From assembly GCF_001940225.2 (NCBI RefSeq), contig NZ_CP135164.1:682001-746000 (forward strand): DNA of 64,000 nucleotides. Reading direction: 5' to 3'. This document shows, piece by piece, positions 61,850 through 64,000 of this stretch. The notes below the pieces were generated by a model. The model was not told the origin of the DNA and did not search any database. It saw only the letters and a list, made by a program, of their open reading frames with translations. The DNA is from Roseburia sp. 499 (lineage in GTDB: Bacteria > Bacillota > Clostridia > Lachnospirales > Lachnospiraceae). Numbering within the stretch: the stretch's first letter is position 1; each line of letters begins with the position of its first letter. Made by a program: the position numbers and the translations under genes.

Positions 61850-63976
61850 ATGAAAGACAAGATTTTTGGTGTTCTTCAACGTGTAGGAAGATCTTTCATG
61901 CTTCCTATCGCAATTCTGCCGGTGGCAGGACTTTTACTTGGTATTGGTGGTTCCTTTACCAATGAAACCATGCTTGATACGTATGGTTTAATGAAAATCA
62001 TGGGACCCGGAACGATTCTCAATATGATTTTCACCGTAATGAGTGAGGCAGGTAATGTTATATTCGCAAACCTGCCGGTTCTCTTTGCTATGGGCGTGGC
62101 AATAGGAATGGCAAAGAAGGAAAAAGAAGTAGCAGCATTAGCATCCGTAATCGCATTCTTTATCATGCATGCATCTATCAGTGCTATGATTACTATCAAT
62201 GGTGGTACGGAAGCGATGTTAGACGGAGCTACAACTGACGTATTAGGAATTACATCTCTTCAGATGGGTGTGTTTGGTGGAATTATCGTAGGACTTGGAG
62301 TAGCAGCATTGCACAACCGGTTCTACAAGATTGAACTTCCACAGGTATTATCCTTCTTTGGAGGTACCAGATTCGTACCAATTATTTCTGCATTGGTGTA
62401 TGTAGTAGTAGGTATTGCAATGTTCTTTATCTGGTCGGTAATTCAGCAGGGAATCTACAGTGTAGGTAATGTGGTATTAGCTTCCGGTTATGGTGGAACA
62501 TGGGTATACGGAGTTATGGAGCGTGCATTGATTCCGTTCGGACTGCATCATGTGTTCTACTTACCATTCTGGCAGACCGGAGTAGGCGGTTCTATGGAAG
62601 TTGCAGGACAGATGATAGAAGGTGCACAGAACATCTTCTTTGCACAGTTAGCAGATCCAACCGTAGATCACTTTGCGGTAGAAGCAACCAGATTTATGTC
62701 CGGTAAGTTCCCATTGATGATTTTCGGACTTCCGGGAGCAGCGCTTGCAATGTACCGTTGTGCAAAGCCGGAAAAGAGAAAGGTAGTAGGTGGTCTGTTA
62801 TTATCCGCAGCATTGACATCTATGCTGACTGGTATTACAGAACCGATTGAATTTACATTCTTATTTGTTGCACCGGTATTATATGTTATTCACTGTGTAT
62901 TTGCAGGTCTTGCTTATATGTTCATGCATCTCTTGAATGTAGGTGTAGGTATGACCTTCTCCGGTGGTTTGATAGATATGTTCCTGTTCGGTGTATTGCA
63001 AGGAAATAAAAAGACCAGTTGGGTATGGATTGTTGTCGTAGGAATTGGATATTTCATAGTATATTATTTTATGTTCTCCTTCTTGATTAAGAAGTTTAAC
63101 TTCAAGACACCTGGTCGTGATGATGCGGACGAAGTAAAACTCTATACCAGAAAAGATGTAGAAGCGAAGAAAAATGGAGAAAAAGAAGGCGGAAATGAAC
63201 TGTCCCGTAAGATTTGTGCAGGTCTTGGCGGAAAGAAAAATATTTCTGATGTAGACTGCTGTGCAACACGTTTACGTTGTACCGTATTTGATGCAGATAA
63301 AGTAGATGATGCTTTATTAAAATCAACAGGGGCTTCCGGAGTAATTCACAAAGGATTAGGTGTACAGATTATTTATGGACCGAAGGTTACTGTCATTAAA
63401 TCCGATTTAGAGGATTATCTGGAAACAGCACCGGACGAAGAAGATATTCAGATATCTGCTTCTGTAGAAGAAAAGCAGGAAAGCCAGTCTGGAAACCAGG
63501 GACAGAAATTGGTAAAAACCATTATGATTGCAAGCCCGTTTGATGGAAATGCAGCAGAATTAGAAACAGCACCGGATGAAGGATTTGCAGGAAAAATGAT
63601 GGGAGATGGAGCTGTAGTAGAGCCATCTGAAGATACAGTAAAGGCACCGGTAGATGCCACTGTAAGTTTTGTATTTCCAACAAAACATGCCATTGGATTA
63701 GAAACAGAAGATGGAATGGAGATGCTTCTTCATATCGGAATTGATACCGTAAAATTAAATGGAGAAGGATTTGAAGTATTAGTAGAAGAAGGTGCAAAGG
63801 TGAAAAAAGGCGATGCACTAATGAAGATTGACATGGATTATATCAAGTCACATGCACCATCTTTAGTATCACCGGTATTATGCACTGATTTGTCAGATAA
63901 CCAGAAGATTCGTATGGTAAAGACAGGAGCAATAAAGGCGGGAGAAGATCTTTTCGCTGTAGATATTTATGAATAA
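61850..63976 (+). CDS. ptsG: Glucose-type PTS transporter EIICBA
   Basis: This 708-residue membrane protein imports and phosphorylates glucose or a related sugar. Domain order is EIIC (~1-420, with GITEPIEFTFLF), EIIB (~455-525, phospho-cysteine C471 in DCCATRLR) and EIIA (~560-708, phospho-histidine H628 in MLLHIGIDTV). The EIIA domain starts after a Glu/Gln-rich linker. AAAGGAG precedes the ATG. Expression should depend on the antiterminator site at 61664. Whether the substrate is glucose, N-acetylglucosamine or a maltose-type sugar cannot be read safely from sequence. Confidence 0.94.
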   Translation: MKDKIFGVLQRVGRSFMLPIAILPVAGLLLGIGGSFTNETMLDTYGLMKIMGPGTILNMIFTVMSEAGNVIFANLPVLFAMGVAIGMAKKEKEVAALASVIAFFIMHASISAMITINGGTEAMLDGATTDVLGITSLQMGVFGGIIVGLGVAALHNRFYKIELPQVLSFFGGTRFVPIISALVYVVVGIAMFFIWSVIQQGIYSVGNVVLASGYGGTWVYGVMERALIPFGLHHVFYLPFWQTGVGGSMEVAGQMIEGAQNIFFAQLADPTVDHFAVEATRFMSGKFPLMIFGLPGAALAMYRCAKPEKRKVVGGLLLSAALTSMLTGITEPIEFTFLFVAPVLYVIHCVFAGLAYMFMHLLNVGVGMTFSGGLIDMFLFGVLQGNKKTSWVWIVVVGIGYFIVYYFMFSFLIKKFNFKTPGRDDADEVKLYTRKDVEAKKNGEKEGGNELSRKICAGLGGKKNISDVDCCATRLRCTVFDADKVDDALLKSTGASGVIHKGLGVQIIYGPKVTVIKSDLEDYLETAPDEEDIQISASVEEKQESQSGNQGQKLVKTIMIASPFDGNAAELETAPDEGFAGKMMGDGAVVEPSEDTVKAPVDATVSFVFPTKHAIGLETEDGMEMLLHIGIDTVKLNGEGFEVLVEEGAKVKKGDALMKIDMDYIKSHAPSLVSPVLCTDLSDNQKIRMVKTGAIKAGEDLFAVDIYE

Positions 63977-63983
63977 AGCATAG

Positions 63984-64000
63984 GGGAAGGAAAGAGTATG
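63984..64000 (+). promoter_or_regulatory. Ribosome site and start codon of a gene running off the window
   Basis: GGGGAAGGAAAGAGTATG ends the window. The ATG at 63998 is well spaced from AAGGAAAG, so another gene, possibly the antiterminator or another PTS-linked gene, begins 21 bases after ptsG. Confidence 0.55.

Overview
The window looks like a chromosome segment of a spore-forming, low-GC Firmicute of class Clostridia, most likely family Lachnospiraceae. The evidence is gene content: a SCIFF peptide with its radical-SAM maturase, a fused SecDF, a GerA-type germinant receptor, SpoIIR, a Csp-like germination protease, a Firmicutes-type type IV pilus (T4P) operon, strong AGGAGG ribosome sites and frequent TTG/GTG starts. 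No rRNA, tRNA or CRISPR array was seen.

Layout. (1) 1-6.2 kb: an AraC regulator with a truncated downstream gene, divergent from glycogen phosphorylase; then SfsA, a heptad-repeat coiled-coil protein and a CNNM/CorC membrane protein. (2) 6.3-13.5 kb: a TIGR04086-type membrane protein, a two-component system, a 602-bp near-perfectly balanced imperfect palindrome, the SCIFF peptide and maturase, and SecDF. (3) 13.6-24.5 kb: an unrecognised 198-aa protein, ispE, a GntR regulator, the ger operon, spoIIR, murI, a DUF1934 protein, galU and a CapA-family protein. (4) 24.5-32.4 kb, minus strand: an apparent lipoate operon made of an M20 amidohydrolase, two membrane proteins (one DUF5058-like), a lipoate ligase, a free-standing lipoyl domain, lipoyl synthase and, beyond an inserted IS110-family element, a second lipoate ligase. 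(5) 32.5-41.1 kb: an IS1380-family element that cuts off the front of a diguanylate cyclase remnant, a Csp-like protease, a soluble PocR-domain chemoreceptor, an intact membrane diguanylate cyclase and a TetR regulator. (6) 41.3-60.0 kb: a T4P operon (pilB, pilT, pilC, pilA, pilD, a pilM-pilN fusion, pilO, four further prepilin-like proteins, and a 1511-aa secreted DUF5057-like protein with a probable starch-binding module). (7) 60.0-64.0 kb: an IS with a 9-bp target duplication, then a glucose-type PTS EIICBA gene behind a LicT/BglG-type antiterminator site.

How the parts fit. The diguanylate cyclase next to the pili and an MshEN-like N-terminus on PilB suggest c-di-GMP control of piliation. 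The last pilus-operon genes encode very large surface proteins with Ig-like and CBM26-like segments, which suggests that the pilus machinery displays a glucan adhesin. The ger, spoIIR and csp genes belong to spore formation and germination. The lipoate cluster reads as a salvage and assembly pathway: an amide hydrolase and membrane pair that could supply lipoate, two ligases to attach it, a small carrier protein and LipA. The function of the amidohydrolase and membrane pair there is inference.

The strongest candidates for something undescribed are the 602-bp palindrome beside the SCIFF locus, the lipoate cluster with its free-standing lipoyl carrier, and the T4P-linked giant surface proteins.
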